DNA of 64,000 bases from an uncultured Clostridia bacterium (lineage in GTDB: Bacteria; Bacillota; Clostridia; UMGS1810): positions 62,001 through 126,000 of the forward strand of contig CAKSIN010000003.1 of assembly GCA_934463115.1 (NCBI GenBank). The letters run 5' to 3'. Made by a program: the position numbers and the translations under genes. Position 1 is the first letter of the stretch. Every line of letters starts with the position of its first letter. The notes below the pieces were generated by a model. It saw nothing but the letters and a program-made list of their open reading frames with translations. It had not been told where the DNA came from and did not search any database. Positions 36,994 through 45,620 of this stretch are shown one piece after another.

Positions 36994-39102
36994 TCATAAA
37001 CATTTTTTTACCGTCTGTTCGATTCTTGCCGCATCAAACGGTTTAAGGATGCAGTCATTCATTCCGGCTTCATAGCATTCACTCACATCATCGCCAAACG
37101 CATTTGCCGTAATCGCTATAATCGGAACCGCCGACGCGTCGGCTCTGCCGGATGAACGGATTTTCCGTGTTGCGTCGAGTCCGTTCATCACAGGCATCAT
37201 TACATCCATCAGTATAATGTCAAATTCAAATTCTTCGGATTCCATCCACTTTTCGTATGCCTGCTCGCCGTTTTGCACACATACAACCTCGGCTCCTTTG
37301 TCTGTCAGCATAAATTCGGCTATTTCCGCATTCAGGCGGTTATCCTCGGCAATAAGCACCTTTGCCCCGTTGATTTCCTTTGCCTGTTCGGTGCGCTCTA
37401 TGGGTGCAGGCTCGGATTTGACATCTGCAATATCAAACGGAATACTCACAGTAAATTTGCTCCCGTCATTCTTTTTGCTGTACACCTGTATATCTCCGTT
37501 CATTCGCTGTACAAGCTCTTTAACAATCATCAGGCCAAGACCTATTCCGTCATACTCGGAGCGTGCGCCCGATTCTTCCTGCGCAAACGGCTCGAACATA
37601 TGTTTTTGAAACTCCTCACTCATGCCCACGCCTGTGTCGCGGCACACAAAAGTTACATTTGCCGTTTTGCCGTCGCGGCTGTCCTCGCTGCAATACAGCT
37701 CCACCGTACCGCCGCTGTCGGTATATTTAATTGCGTTTGACACAATATTCATTATTATTTGTCTCAGGTACATAGGACTGCCGACAAGGTTAAAGTGTTT
37801 TGCGTTAACGGGTTTAATATTCAGCTCCACACCCTTTTGCCTTGCCTGAACATCCAAAAGAGCATATGTTTCGCCGAGGAAAATCCGCAGGTCAAACGGA
37901 CGTTTTCCGATTTGGAACGTATCCGACTCCATTTTGTTTGCAAACAAAATATCGTTAACAAGCTCCAAAAGAACCACCGATGCCGAACGTGCCCTGTCAC
38001 GGCAATACTGCTGCTTTTTCATGTCTTTGGGGTATCTGTCGCCTATCTCCGTCATTCCGATTATTACATTTATCGGTGTTCGGACATCATGGCTCATCCG
38101 GCGCAAAAGAGCTGCCTTTTCCTCGTTTGCACGTTCGGCGCGGCTCTGCATTTCGAGCACATACCTCTTTTCGTATCGGTACTTTACGGCAATCAGCAGC
38201 ATAACAATAAGTGCATATATGCATATGCACATGGCCGTTTTCCGCATTGCACGCCGATACACGCTGCTTATCGGATAGCATGCAAACAACGAATAGCCGT
38301 TGTATTGCGCGGTTCCTCCGACATATGTTCCGTCGCTGCTCTTAATGCGCACAATATGTCCGTTGCTCCCGGATTTCAGTTTGCTGAGTGTAACCGACGA
38401 CGAAACCCATCCGTTTTTCGGACGTTTGCTGTTTATCCCGAGTACAACATCATCTTTTGCTATACACATAATGCCTTTTTCGGATGTTTCGTAACCGACC
38501 ATCAGTTTTTCCACGGACGCATTGTTAAGAGACATTATTTCGGAGTCCTGATATCTGTAACAGCAGACGTACCCAGGCGAATCCTGCCTTGATACCACGG
38601 CAAAATCGTAATATTTGCCGTTCTTTGAGACACGCTCGCAATATATTTTTTTCGGCTGATTTAGTATTTTACGCAAAGACTCGCGTTCAATGTCAGATTT
38701 CCACATTCGGTATCCCGCACGATCTGTCGTATATTCACACACAAGTTCCTCCCGCCCGTTTAGAACAAATGCACCGGAAAGCCGCTGATTTGCCACAAAA
38801 TTCCCGATATACTGCGAATCGAGACATGTAATATCACGGCTTATATCGGATGCAATCTCCGCGGTCTGCTCCGTAAGGCGGATAAGACTTTTGGTTTTAT
38901 CTGACGTAAGTATGGCATCATAGCTGTCGCATTGGCGCTCCATACCCGAAATCGCAACATTATAGTCTTTGCGGATATTTGCCATGTCCGCCGATTTAAA
39001 ATATGTAAATGCAAAAGTTCCGAAGGCAATACCGCCTATAATTGCAAATGTGATATGACGATTGGTCAAACCGGAGAATCGCCTTATTTTGTCAGTGTTC
39101 AT
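36994..39102 (-). CDS. Hybrid sensor histidine kinase with receiver domain
   Basis: This 702-residue membrane kinase has a first span at ~17-35, an extracytoplasmic sensor of about 250 residues, a second span at ~288-306, a dimerisation/phosphoacceptor helix with His338 in RRMSHDVRTPINVIIG, an ATPase domain with the N box IVSNAIKYTDSGG and the G boxes DTGVGM and GIGLGLMIVKEL, and a C-terminal receiver (~580-700) with the phospho-Asp in ILMDVMMPVMNG and the conserved Lys in CILKPFDA. No HAMP domain is evident. With the HPt gene downstream it forms a split phosphorelay (His-Asp-His-Asp). It lies 7 nt from the solute-binding lipoprotein gene. The signal is not known. Confidence 0.93.
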   Translation of the reverse strand: MNTDKIRRFSGLTNRHITFAIIGGIAFGTFAFTYFKSADMANIRKDYNVAISGMERQCDSYDAILTSDKTKSLIRLTEQTAEIASDISRDITCLDSQYIGNFVANQRLSGAFVLNGREELVCEYTTDRAGYRMWKSDIERESLRKILNQPKKIYCERVSKNGKYYDFAVVSRQDSPGYVCCYRYQDSEIMSLNNASVEKLMVGYETSEKGIMCIAKDDVVLGINSKRPKNGWVSSSVTLSKLKSGSNGHIVRIKSSDGTYVGGTAQYNGYSLFACYPISSVYRRAMRKTAMCICIYALIVMLLIAVKYRYEKRYVLEMQSRAERANEEKAALLRRMSHDVRTPINVIIGMTEIGDRYPKDMKKQQYCRDRARSASVVLLELVNDILFANKMESDTFQIGKRPFDLRIFLGETYALLDVQARQKGVELNIKPVNAKHFNLVGSPMYLRQIIMNIVSNAIKYTDSGGTVELYCSEDSRDGKTANVTFVCRDTGVGMSEEFQKHMFEPFAQEESGARSEYDGIGLGLMIVKELVQRMNGDIQVYSKKNDGSKFTVSIPFDIADVKSEPAPIERTEQAKEINGAKVLIAEDNRLNAEIAEFMLTDKGAEVVCVQNGEQAYEKWMESEEFEFDIILMDVMMPVMNGLDATRKIRSSGRADASAVPIIAITANAFGDDVSECYEAGMNDCILKPFDAARIEQTVKKCL

Positions 39103-39109
39103 CCGCGGT

Positions 39110-39913
39110 TCACCTCTTTATTATGTAGCTTGTGTCTACATCGTATTTTTTCAGAATTTTTTCCAACGTGCCGTTACCGATAACTTCGCTCATTGCTTTA
39201 TTCATCTTTTCGACAATTTCCGAATCGCTATTTTCGGAAAATGCCACTCCGAGATTTGAGCGCATAAGCGGATTTTTCAAAATTCTGTACTCCCCGTCGG
39301 AGCGTTCAATCATTTGCCTCATCGGGAGTTCATGCAATGCGCAGGCATCGACATAACCCTTTTTCAGTGCTGCAAATGCCTCGTCCGGCTTTGAAAAACA
39401 GTAAACGTTTTTCACATTTGGTGCGGAGCTGTCGTTCAAAAAATATTCCTCCGGTTTGCTGCCGTTTTGAACCGATACTCTTTTTCCGTCGAGGTCGGAA
39501 ATATATCTGATATTCGCGCCGTCACGCACAGCAACAACCTGGTAGCTGTGCATATACGGCCCTGCCCAGCGGTACAATTTTTCCCTGCCGTTCATGGAAA
39601 AGCTGCCCCACAGACAGTCAATTTTGCCGCTTTTGAGCATTTCATCTTTATCATCCCAATTAATCTGCACAAAAACAGGTCTTAATCCCATTTTTTTGCA
39701 CACAGCCTCGGCAAATTCCACATCTATCCCCGTACGGTTGCCGTCGGTGTCTATGTAATTGTACGGTTCGTATATATCGCTGCCTATAACGAGCGTTTGC
39801 ATGTTTTTAGCCGACATTGTGTCGTTTACCGATTTGCGTCCGCAGCCGCACAATGCAGTGAGCAGAACTGCCGCCGCGGTTATAACCGCAATTTTTCTCC
39901 ATATATTTTTCAC
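39110..39913 (-). CDS. Family 3 solute-binding lipoprotein, likely sensor partner
   Basis: This 267-residue protein has a lipoprotein signal (VITAAAVLLTALCGCGRKS) and the amino-acid-type binding fold: VIGSDIYEPYNYIDTDGNRTGIDVEF is the classic first lobe, and GSFSMNGREKLYRW and DLDGKRVSVQNGSKPEEY follow. Normally such proteins feed ABC importers, but here no permease is nearby. It sits between a GGDEF-REC gene and a hybrid kinase, as in BvgS/EvgS-like systems where the same fold is the sensor. It may present a ligand to the kinase ectodomain; this is inference from context. The start is GTG, preceded by GGTGAGG. Confidence 0.85.
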   Translation of the reverse strand: MKNIWRKIAVITAAAVLLTALCGCGRKSVNDTMSAKNMQTLVIGSDIYEPYNYIDTDGNRTGIDVEFAEAVCKKMGLRPVFVQINWDDKDEMLKSGKIDCLWGSFSMNGREKLYRWAGPYMHSYQVVAVRDGANIRYISDLDGKRVSVQNGSKPEEYFLNDSSAPNVKNVYCFSKPDEAFAALKKGYVDACALHELPMRQMIERSDGEYRILKNPLMRSNLGVAFSENSDSEIVEKMNKAMSEVIGNGTLEKILKKYDVDTSYIIKR

Positions 39914-39929
39914 AGCCTCACCGCCTGTT

Positions 39930-41639
39930 TTATTTTTTTATACTATCCGACAAAAGTGATATCAGCCGCTGCTGTTTGGAATACAGGCGTATGATATTAA
40001 ATACGCGTCTGCGTATCAATCGCGCGTCAAACGGCTCGGTGATATAGTCCGACACACCGAGGTCATATGCTCTGCGCACACAGTCGGGCGAGCATGCACA
40101 CGATATCACAATTACCGGAAGGTCGTCCGTAAGCCCTTCTTTATTCATATATTCAAGCACACCGAATCCGTCGGTTTTCGGCATAACGAGGTCGAGGAGC
40201 ATAAGTGATATGCTGCCTGCCTGTTCTTTAAGTATTTCGATACATTCTTCGCCGTCTGCCGCCGTGACTATTCTGTACTCATCGTTCAGAAATTCGCAAA
40301 GGAGTTCACGGTTTATTCTGGAATCGTCTGCGATAAGTATCTGCTGTTTGATTTTTTGACTGTCAAAAACATATTCGTTGTTTTCATTCAACCGAAAAGC
40401 TGTTTTTTCGGTTACCACCATATTTTTCTCGTTTTTTGCAATATACATCAGCTTGTCGGCTCTGAGCACAGCGTCGCCGATTGTTTCATTTTTTGAGGCA
40501 ACGGCACCTATGCTTACCGACGGCTTTGCTCCGCTGCAGCCGGGGATACATCTGTTTGATATGTTGCTTTGCACCGATTTGAGTTTTCCCTCCGCTTTAT
40601 CGATATCGCTCTGCTGCATAATGAGCAAAAATTCGTCACCGCCGTATCGAATCAGAATATCATCCGTTTCCATTATGCCGTTTATATTATTCACAAACCA
40701 TTTGAGCGCCTCATCACCTACGGTATGCCCTTTGGTATCGTTCAGCAGTTTAAAATCATCCAAATCAATCATTGCAACGACACATTCATCGCGCTTTTGG
40801 CACAATTTTGCCTCATAATACGCTCTGTTGTATGTACCGGTGAGTGCATCGCGGTACGATTTCCTTTTATATCGCGTAATACGTTTCTTATATTCGTCGG
40901 CAATATCGCTTACATCCATCTGCGTCACGGTTATAAAGTTACCTCTGCTGTCCGTATACGAGAAAATAGCCTTTTTGCTCGCGGTTTTGCCGGAATCGAA
41001 CCGCATTTCGTAATACACGGAATATGTCCTTTTTGTCTTTAGTTCTTCCGTCACACGCGAAAGGAGCATCTGTGCGGCAACATCGTCGGCATTATCCTTG
41101 GAAACATAGCGGCCGACGATTTTTTTCATAGCTGCATCATAGCTTAGTGAATCATCCCACAGCCCGCCGGTAACACCGGCATAATTTACGACAAAACGGC
41201 CGCAATGCACATCTATATACATCACACCGTCAAAGATTTTGTAAACGCTCTTTTGCAGTGATTCGGAACGAATGTTTTTGTATATATTGCGATCTGTCAC
41301 AATAAGGCGGTCATTATCTATCCTGCTGATGGCAATAGTGTACCATGCGGGTTTGTTTTCTTCCAACTTCAGCCTCAACTCGAATTCCCTGACATTTTCA
41401 TCGGAATCCAAAAATTTACAGAGTGCTTCCCTGCTCAGATTTTTTTCCCACACACCAACATCTCCCGGAAAAATCATCGGTTTGTAAAAATTGTACATTT
41501 CCTCCGCACTGCACTGCTTTCCAATGCTTTCCGGAAAGTATGAATCATGGAAGACATAAATTTCGTTTTTCACTCTGTCATATTCCCAAACCGTATCGCA
41601 ATACAGCTTTAAAATATTTTCAGGCACGTAATTTTCCAT
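39930..41639 (-). CDS. Diguanylate cyclase with PAS-like and receiver domains
   Basis: This 569-residue soluble protein has a PAS-like N-terminal region (~1-245), a GGDEF domain (~260-415) with the intact active site RYGGDEF (residues 331-337) and YRDALTGTYNR entry motif, and a C-terminal receiver (~430-550) with phospho-Asp483 in MLLDLVMPKTDG and Lys-equivalent region EPFDAR, where Glu replaces the usual Lys-Pro lysine. The inhibitory I-site RxxD is not present (ETDD in its place). It probably makes cyclic di-GMP under control of the phosphorelay encoded downstream. It heads the operon behind a strong promoter; AGGAGG precedes the ATG. Confidence 0.9.
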   Translation of the reverse strand: MENYVPENILKLYCDTVWEYDRVKNEIYVFHDSYFPESIGKQCSAEEMYNFYKPMIFPGDVGVWEKNLSREALCKFLDSDENVREFELRLKLEENKPAWYTIAISRIDNDRLIVTDRNIYKNIRSESLQKSVYKIFDGVMYIDVHCGRFVVNYAGVTGGLWDDSLSYDAAMKKIVGRYVSKDNADDVAAQMLLSRVTEELKTKRTYSVYYEMRFDSGKTASKKAIFSYTDSRGNFITVTQMDVSDIADEYKKRITRYKRKSYRDALTGTYNRAYYEAKLCQKRDECVVAMIDLDDFKLLNDTKGHTVGDEALKWFVNNINGIMETDDILIRYGGDEFLLIMQQSDIDKAEGKLKSVQSNISNRCIPGCSGAKPSVSIGAVASKNETIGDAVLRADKLMYIAKNEKNMVVTEKTAFRLNENNEYVFDSQKIKQQILIADDSRINRELLCEFLNDEYRIVTAADGEECIEILKEQAGSISLMLLDLVMPKTDGFGVLEYMNKEGLTDDLPVIVISCACSPDCVRRAYDLGVSDYITEPFDARLIRRRVFNIIRLYSKQQRLISLLSDSIKK

Positions 41640-41721
41640 GATGTTCCTCCTAAATCATTTTTCTTTTGTAATCACATATATCAATTTATCAAAATACATT
41701 TGTTTGTAATTCAACATACCA

Positions 41722-41750
41722 ATAATACCGCAAATCCGACATTTTGTCAA
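41722..41750 (-). promoter_or_regulatory. Strong promoter of the signalling operon
   Basis: On the minus strand, TTGACA, a 17-nt spacer and TATTAT lie about 83 nt before the ATG at 41639. Confidence 0.75.
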
Positions 41751-41804
41751 CACCGTGCAAAAGTTTTATATACATAATTTGCATTTAGCCGAAAGAGAGT
41801 AACC

Positions 41805-41835
41805 CGAACCCGCCTGAAAAGGCATAATTTCGGCA
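41805..41835. repeat. Short direct repeat, left copy
   Basis: AAAAGGCATAATTTCGGCA at the right end of this block recurs with one change at 42535-42553, preceded in both by AACCCG. The two copies bracket the BofC-like gene. Confidence 0.5.
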
Positions 41836-41859
41836 TCTTTTGGCTTGTCATCTTCGCAA

Positions 41860-41944
41860 GGCTGTCGCCTTTCAAGGACGACAAATTGAAAAGACTTCAA
41901 TTTTTCAAACGTAAGGCATATTGGGTTCGACTCCCGCATGCCTA
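41860..41944. repeat. 85-bp inverted repeat, left copy
   Basis: By eye this segment is the reverse complement of 45286-45370 with a single mismatch. It contains two small hairpins (AATTGAAAAGACTTCAATT and a GTCG/CGAC stem) and ends in GGGTTCGACTCCCGCATGCC, which looks like a tRNA T-arm plus acceptor strand. The last three bases are the stop codon of the BofC-like gene, so the repeat fixes that gene's 3' end. Confidence 0.85.
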
Positions 41945-42397
41945 ACTTGAAAAATCTTCTATCAGCTTATACATTTCGTCAAGACTGTCGGTCTCGATTC
42001 CTTTTTTAAGTTTTTCTATATCCGATTCGGTCAGATATTTCGGGTTGATATTGTCCACCTTTTTGCTCACAGTTTCGCCGCCGGGATAATCGGTTATCGA
42101 ATATATGCCGTTTTCGTCATATTTAAGAATATATTTTGTAACACGTTTCTGCTCAGTGCCCGGAGAATCAATTGCATTTGTTTCGGATTTTTTATCGGCG
42201 TTACTGTCCTTGTTATGCTCGCCGACACGCTGTATTGAATCGGATTGTGCGCTTAGTCCGATATCGGAATCGGGCAAATCATCTTTGTTTTTTTCGGAGA
42301 TTTTGCTGCCGCTTAATCCGACAAAAACAGAAATACATATTGCCGCAGCAAAAACGGCAAAAATTAATCCAACAACAAGTTTTGTAAGATTTTTCAT
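41942..42397 (-). CDS. Membrane-anchored protein with BofC-C-like domain
   Basis: This 151-residue protein has one N-terminal span or uncleaved signal (KLVVGLIFAVFAAAICISVFVG), a polar linker (~35-85) and a C-terminal domain of ~65 residues reading YILKYDENGIYSITDYPGG, then LTESDIEKLKKGIE and LDEMYKLIEDFSS. The last part resembles the BofC C-terminal domain found in many Clostridia; in Bacillus BofC delays SpoIVB protease activity during sporulation. The family call is from memory of the motif and needs a profile search. Its TAG stop lies in the 85-bp inverted repeat. AAAGG about 8 nt before the ATG is a moderate ribosome site. It is divergent from the penicillin-binding protein gene. Confidence 0.6.
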   Translation of the reverse strand: MKNLTKLVVGLIFAVFAAAICISVFVGLSGSKISEKNKDDLPDSDIGLSAQSDSIQRVGEHNKDSNADKKSETNAIDSPGTEQKRVTKYILKYDENGIYSITDYPGGETVSKKVDNINPKYLTESDIEKLKKGIETDSLDEMYKLIEDFSS

Positions 42398-42525
42398 ATT
42401 TTTCAGGCCTTTTCTATTATTTTTTTACTATTTTTTAGTTTTGCCGTTAATATTTAAACTATTCGTAAAATAATTGTAACACGAATTTCTTATTTTTGTG
42501 GTATGATATATAATAGATAAGTAGA

Positions 42526-42553
42526 AACAACCCGAAAAGACATAATTTCGGCA
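42526..42553. repeat. Short direct repeat, right copy
   Basis: This matches 41805-41835 with a 3-bp deletion and one change. CCGAAA and TTTCGG in it can form a small hairpin in the leader of the penicillin-binding protein mRNA. Confidence 0.45.
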
Positions 42554-42581
42554 GCACACCCACAGAAACGGAGTGTTTTTC

Positions 42582-44978
42582 ATGGACAATCTTGATAAAG
42601 TACGCAAGCGTCAGGATTCAGACGCAAAAAAGAAAGGCAGGACATCCGATTTGGCAGCGTCGCAGAATGCAGCGACGTCCGGAAAAAAACGGCTGTCTCC
42701 AGCGGCAATAAAAAAACGCAAAAGAAAAAGAAGAAAAAGAATCATAGGCAATATTATAAAAATAATAATACTGCTTGTTATTGCTGCGATCATTTTTTCG
42801 TTTATATGGATAGCGACAAATATTGATTTTTCCTTTGGCGATAACCTTAGTTCCATGAATCTGAATCTTTCGTCGAGCGTGTATTATCTCGACGAAGTGG
42901 GCAACCCGAAACGCTACGAACAGTTCGTTGCCGCCGAAAACCGTATATGGGTAAGCATCGACAAGATTCCCGACAACCTTGCCGACGCATTCGTTGCAAT
43001 AGAGGATCAGCGATTCTACAAACATCACGGTGTGGATTTAAAACGAACCACCGGCGCGGTGCTGAACTATGTGCTGAAAGGCGATTCGTCATACGGCGGC
43101 AGTACAATAACCCAGCAGCTTGTTAAAAATATTACAAACGACAACGAGCGCACAAAAGCAAGAAAAATCCGTGAAATGATACGCTCTGTAATTCTTGAAT
43201 CCAAAGTAAGCAAAGAACAGATTCTCGAAATGTACATGAATACAATCTATTTGGGCGAGGGAGCAAACGGAGTCGAATCGGCGGCGAATGTTTATTTTTC
43301 GAAAGATGTTTCGGAACTGTCACTTGCGGAATGTGCATGCATAGCCGGAATAACACAGTATCCGTCAACATTTGATCCGTTGATAAACCCCGACAAAAAC
43401 GAAGCAAAGCGCAAAGTTGTGCTGAAGAAAATGCTTGAACTCGGATATATTGACGATAACGAATATCAAGAGGCAGTGGATGAAAAGCTTAAATTCAAAG
43501 TCGGCGGTGAAAAGGAAAGACGCGTTCAGTCATACTTTTTGGATAACCTGTTTGAACAGCTCCTCGACGACCTCAAGGACAAGGGTTACTCCGAGCAGTT
43601 TGCCACAAACCTTATTTATAACGGCGGACTCAAGATATACTCTACAGTTGATCCCGATGTTCAGTCGGCAATGGAAGATTACTACGAAAAAAGTCCAAAC
43701 TTCCCCACTATTTCCGGCAGCAAACAGCCACAGAGTGCAATGGTAATAATTGATCCGCAAACCGGTGAAGTTAAAGGAATTATCGGCGGCCGCGGTGAAA
43801 AAAACGGAAACCGTGTGCTTAACCGCGCCACACAAACAAAACGTCAGCCCGGTTCATCAATAAAACCGCTCAGCGTTTATTCGCCTGCCGTTGATTTGGG
43901 AATAATTACTCCTGCAACAACTATAGAGGATTCCAAACTTGAAATCGGAGACTGGGCACCGACAAACTCCGACAAAAAATACCACGGCTACGTGAGCGCA
44001 AGAAAAGCGCTTAATCATTCGTATAATATCCCGGCAGTTCGTATTCTGGAAGAAGTGACGGTTGATAAATCCTTTGACTATCTCACAGAAAAGCTGCATA
44101 TAGACACAATTGTATCCAAGGTGGAAAAAGGCGGAAAGGTATACAGCGACAAAAACCTTTCGTCACTGGCACTGGGCGGACTTACAAACGGTGTAACCGT
44201 TATGGACATGACGGCTGCGTATGCGTCACTGGCAAATAAGGGTGTGTATATTGAACCGCACGTTTACACAAAGGTGTACGATGCCGACGGCAGAGTGCTG
44301 ATAGAAAAGAAACCAAAAACAAACCATGCTTTCAGCGAGGAAACGGCATTTATAATAAGCGATATGCTGTCCACCGTTGTACAGAACGGTACGGGCTACG
44401 GCGCAGCTATATCCAACATGGACACATGCGGCAAAACAGGAACTACAGATGACGACCACGACAGATGGTTTATAGGCTACACCCCATACTATGTGGGCGC
44501 TGTGTGGTTTGGATACGACACACAAAAGTCCATTGCATATTACGGAACAAACCCGTCACTTACAATATGGAAAAATATTATGACACAAATTCATAAACCT
44601 CTCCCGGCAAAACATTTCAAACAACCGTCCGGAGTGGAAAAAATGTCCGTGTGCACAAACAGCGGAAAAAAGCCGACGTATTCATGCAGCAGGGCAACCG
44701 ACTATGTGAATATCAAATTCGCAAAATCGGAGTGCAGCGGAAAACACGAATATATCGGCACAAAGAGCAAACACAGCTATAGCGGACAATCATCGTATTC
44801 AACAAAAAAGCCGACGACAAGCAATAAAACGGATGACGAAAGTACGAGTACAGCGGAATCAGGGCAACCGCCGACAGGCACAGGAAATGATGACGGTTCG
44901 CAAAAAGGTGACTCAAACGAGGGAATTATAAAATTGCCGCCGGCCGATAATTCCAACGCGGCAACGGCAGCACAGTAA
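42582..44978 (+). CDS. Class A penicillin-binding protein (PBP1A-like)
   Basis: This 798-residue bifunctional peptidoglycan synthase has a strongly basic cytoplasmic tail and one membrane span (about 62-85). The GT51 glycosyltransferase carries AIEDQRFYKHHGVD and GGSTITQQLVKN. The transpeptidase has SxxK in QPGSSIKP, SxN in NHSYNIPAVR and KTG in CGKTGTTDD. The final ~100 residues are a Ser/Thr/Gly-rich, probably disordered tail outside the cell. The ATG at 42582 follows ACGGAGTG at a good distance; a GTG three codons earlier overlaps it. Upstream, TG-G-TATGAT (42499-42507) may be an extended -10 promoter. It is the only gene besides the BofC-like one between the inverted 85-bp repeats. Confidence 0.96.
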   Translation: MDNLDKVRKRQDSDAKKKGRTSDLAASQNAATSGKKRLSPAAIKKRKRKRRKRIIGNIIKIIILLVIAAIIFSFIWIATNIDFSFGDNLSSMNLNLSSSVYYLDEVGNPKRYEQFVAAENRIWVSIDKIPDNLADAFVAIEDQRFYKHHGVDLKRTTGAVLNYVLKGDSSYGGSTITQQLVKNITNDNERTKARKIREMIRSVILESKVSKEQILEMYMNTIYLGEGANGVESAANVYFSKDVSELSLAECACIAGITQYPSTFDPLINPDKNEAKRKVVLKKMLELGYIDDNEYQEAVDEKLKFKVGGEKERRVQSYFLDNLFEQLLDDLKDKGYSEQFATNLIYNGGLKIYSTVDPDVQSAMEDYYEKSPNFPTISGSKQPQSAMVIIDPQTGEVKGIIGGRGEKNGNRVLNRATQTKRQPGSSIKPLSVYSPAVDLGIITPATTIEDSKLEIGDWAPTNSDKKYHGYVSARKALNHSYNIPAVRILEEVTVDKSFDYLTEKLHIDTIVSKVEKGGKVYSDKNLSSLALGGLTNGVTVMDMTAAYASLANKGVYIEPHVYTKVYDADGRVLIEKKPKTNHAFSEETAFIISDMLSTVVQNGTGYGAAISNMDTCGKTGTTDDDHDRWFIGYTPYYVGAVWFGYDTQKSIAYYGTNPSLTIWKNIMTQIHKPLPAKHFKQPSGVEKMSVCTNSGKKPTYSCSRATDYVNIKFAKSECSGKHEYIGTKSKHSYSGQSSYSTKKPTTSNKTDDESTSTAESGQPPTGTGNDDGSQKGDSNEGIIKLPPADNSNAATAAQ

Positions 44979-45005
44979 TTTAATGCGGGAGCGGAACGTT
45001 TTCAA

Positions 45006-45091
45006 ACTCCCTCAGTCAGCTTACGCTGACAGCTCCCTCTGAGATGGAGCCTTAATAGTGCACCTTACGTCACTTTTGAAAATAAACTAAC
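45006..45091 (+). repeat. 86-bp palindromic repeat module, copy A
   Basis: It contains GTCAGC-TTAC-GCTGAC and a second hairpin GCTCC/GGAGC, and ends AATAAACTAAC. It matches 55301-55386 with about eight differences over 86 bp. It follows the penicillin-binding protein gene and may act as its terminator. Similar CAGTCAGC...GCTGACAG palindromes are, as I recall, widespread in gut Clostridia. Confidence 0.75.
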
Positions 45092-45285
45092 TTCCCTGCC
45101 GCGGAAAATTACCCCTCCGCCGTTCGGCCTTGAAAGCGAGCAGCTGACGTGTTGCACGAAAAAAAACCGTACACAGCGCAAATTCAATACCGAACATAAT
45201 CTTCTTCCATTATTTCGGTATTGAATTTAGGCAAACGAGCTGCAATGATTTTGCAGCCTTTTGCCGGCGCGTATTGTACGGTTTC

Positions 45286-45370
45286 TAGGCATACGGGAGT
45301 CGAACCCAATATGCCTTACGTTTGAAAAATTGAAGTCTTTTCAATTTGTCGTCCTTGAAAGGCGACAGCC
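45286..45370. repeat. 85-bp inverted repeat, right copy
   Basis: This is the first 85 bp of the MITE-like element and the reverse complement of 41860-41944 apart from one base. The pair brackets 3.3 kb holding the BofC-like and penicillin-binding protein genes. Confidence 0.85.
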
Positions 45371-45562
45371 TGTCTGCGTCCTCCGCATTGAAAATCCAAT
45401 AAATTTTTCTAAACGTAAGGTCGCAGAGTTTAAAAATAGGAAATTTTGAAATAAGACAAAGAAAATTCAAGAATTATACGGTCGTATATTTGCAGAATTT
45501 TCTGCAGTATTATGCGAAATTTCCATTTTTAAACCACATCGGGTTCGATTCTCGTATGCCTA
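45286..45562. mobile_element. MITE-like element with TA-ended inverted repeats inserted in E1
   Basis: The termini TAGGCATACGGGAGTCGAA and TTCGATTCTCGTATGCCTA are inverted over 22 bp with two mismatches, and both end in TA, consistent with TA target duplication as for mariner/IS630-like elements. No coding capacity is seen. Inside are CCTTACGTTT (45313 on) paired with AAACGTAAGG (to 45420), and a long imperfect palindrome from TTTAAAAAT (about 45429) to ATTTTTAAA (about 45533). It separates the two halves of E1, so it arrived later. Confidence 0.75.
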
Positions 45563-45620
45563 AGTGCATAACACGTCCTGCAAGATTTCATAGCCGTGAG
45601 GCGGAGGAGAAATTTTCCAC

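Larger units (their letters stand above)
45105..45616 (+). repeat. Structured element E1 (about 235 bp, interrupted)
   Basis: This is the first of four related elements. Its ends AAAATTACCCCTCCGC and GCGGAGGAGAAATTTT are inverted (14 of 16 pairs). Inside are nested stems: GACGTGTTGCAC with GTGCATAACACGTC, AAACCGTACA with TGTACGGTTT, a hairpin AATTCAATACCGAA/TTCGGTATTGAATT with loop ACATAATC, and a hairpin GGCAAA...GCTGCAA/TTGCAGC...TTTGCC. Without the 277-bp insertion at 45286-45562 it measures 235 bp, like E2-E4. It ends 4 bp before the stop codon of the minus-strand glycosidase gene. Confidence 0.8.

Noticed and set aside
37759..38592. Plus-strand open frame of 277 codons
   Set aside because: It is antisense to the hybrid kinase, whose motifs are complete; no start signal or recognisable domain.
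41915..41944. Possible tRNA 3' end
   Set aside because: Only a T-arm-like loop and an acceptor-like strand are present. No D-arm, anticodon arm or matching 5' acceptor strand lies upstream at tRNA distance.
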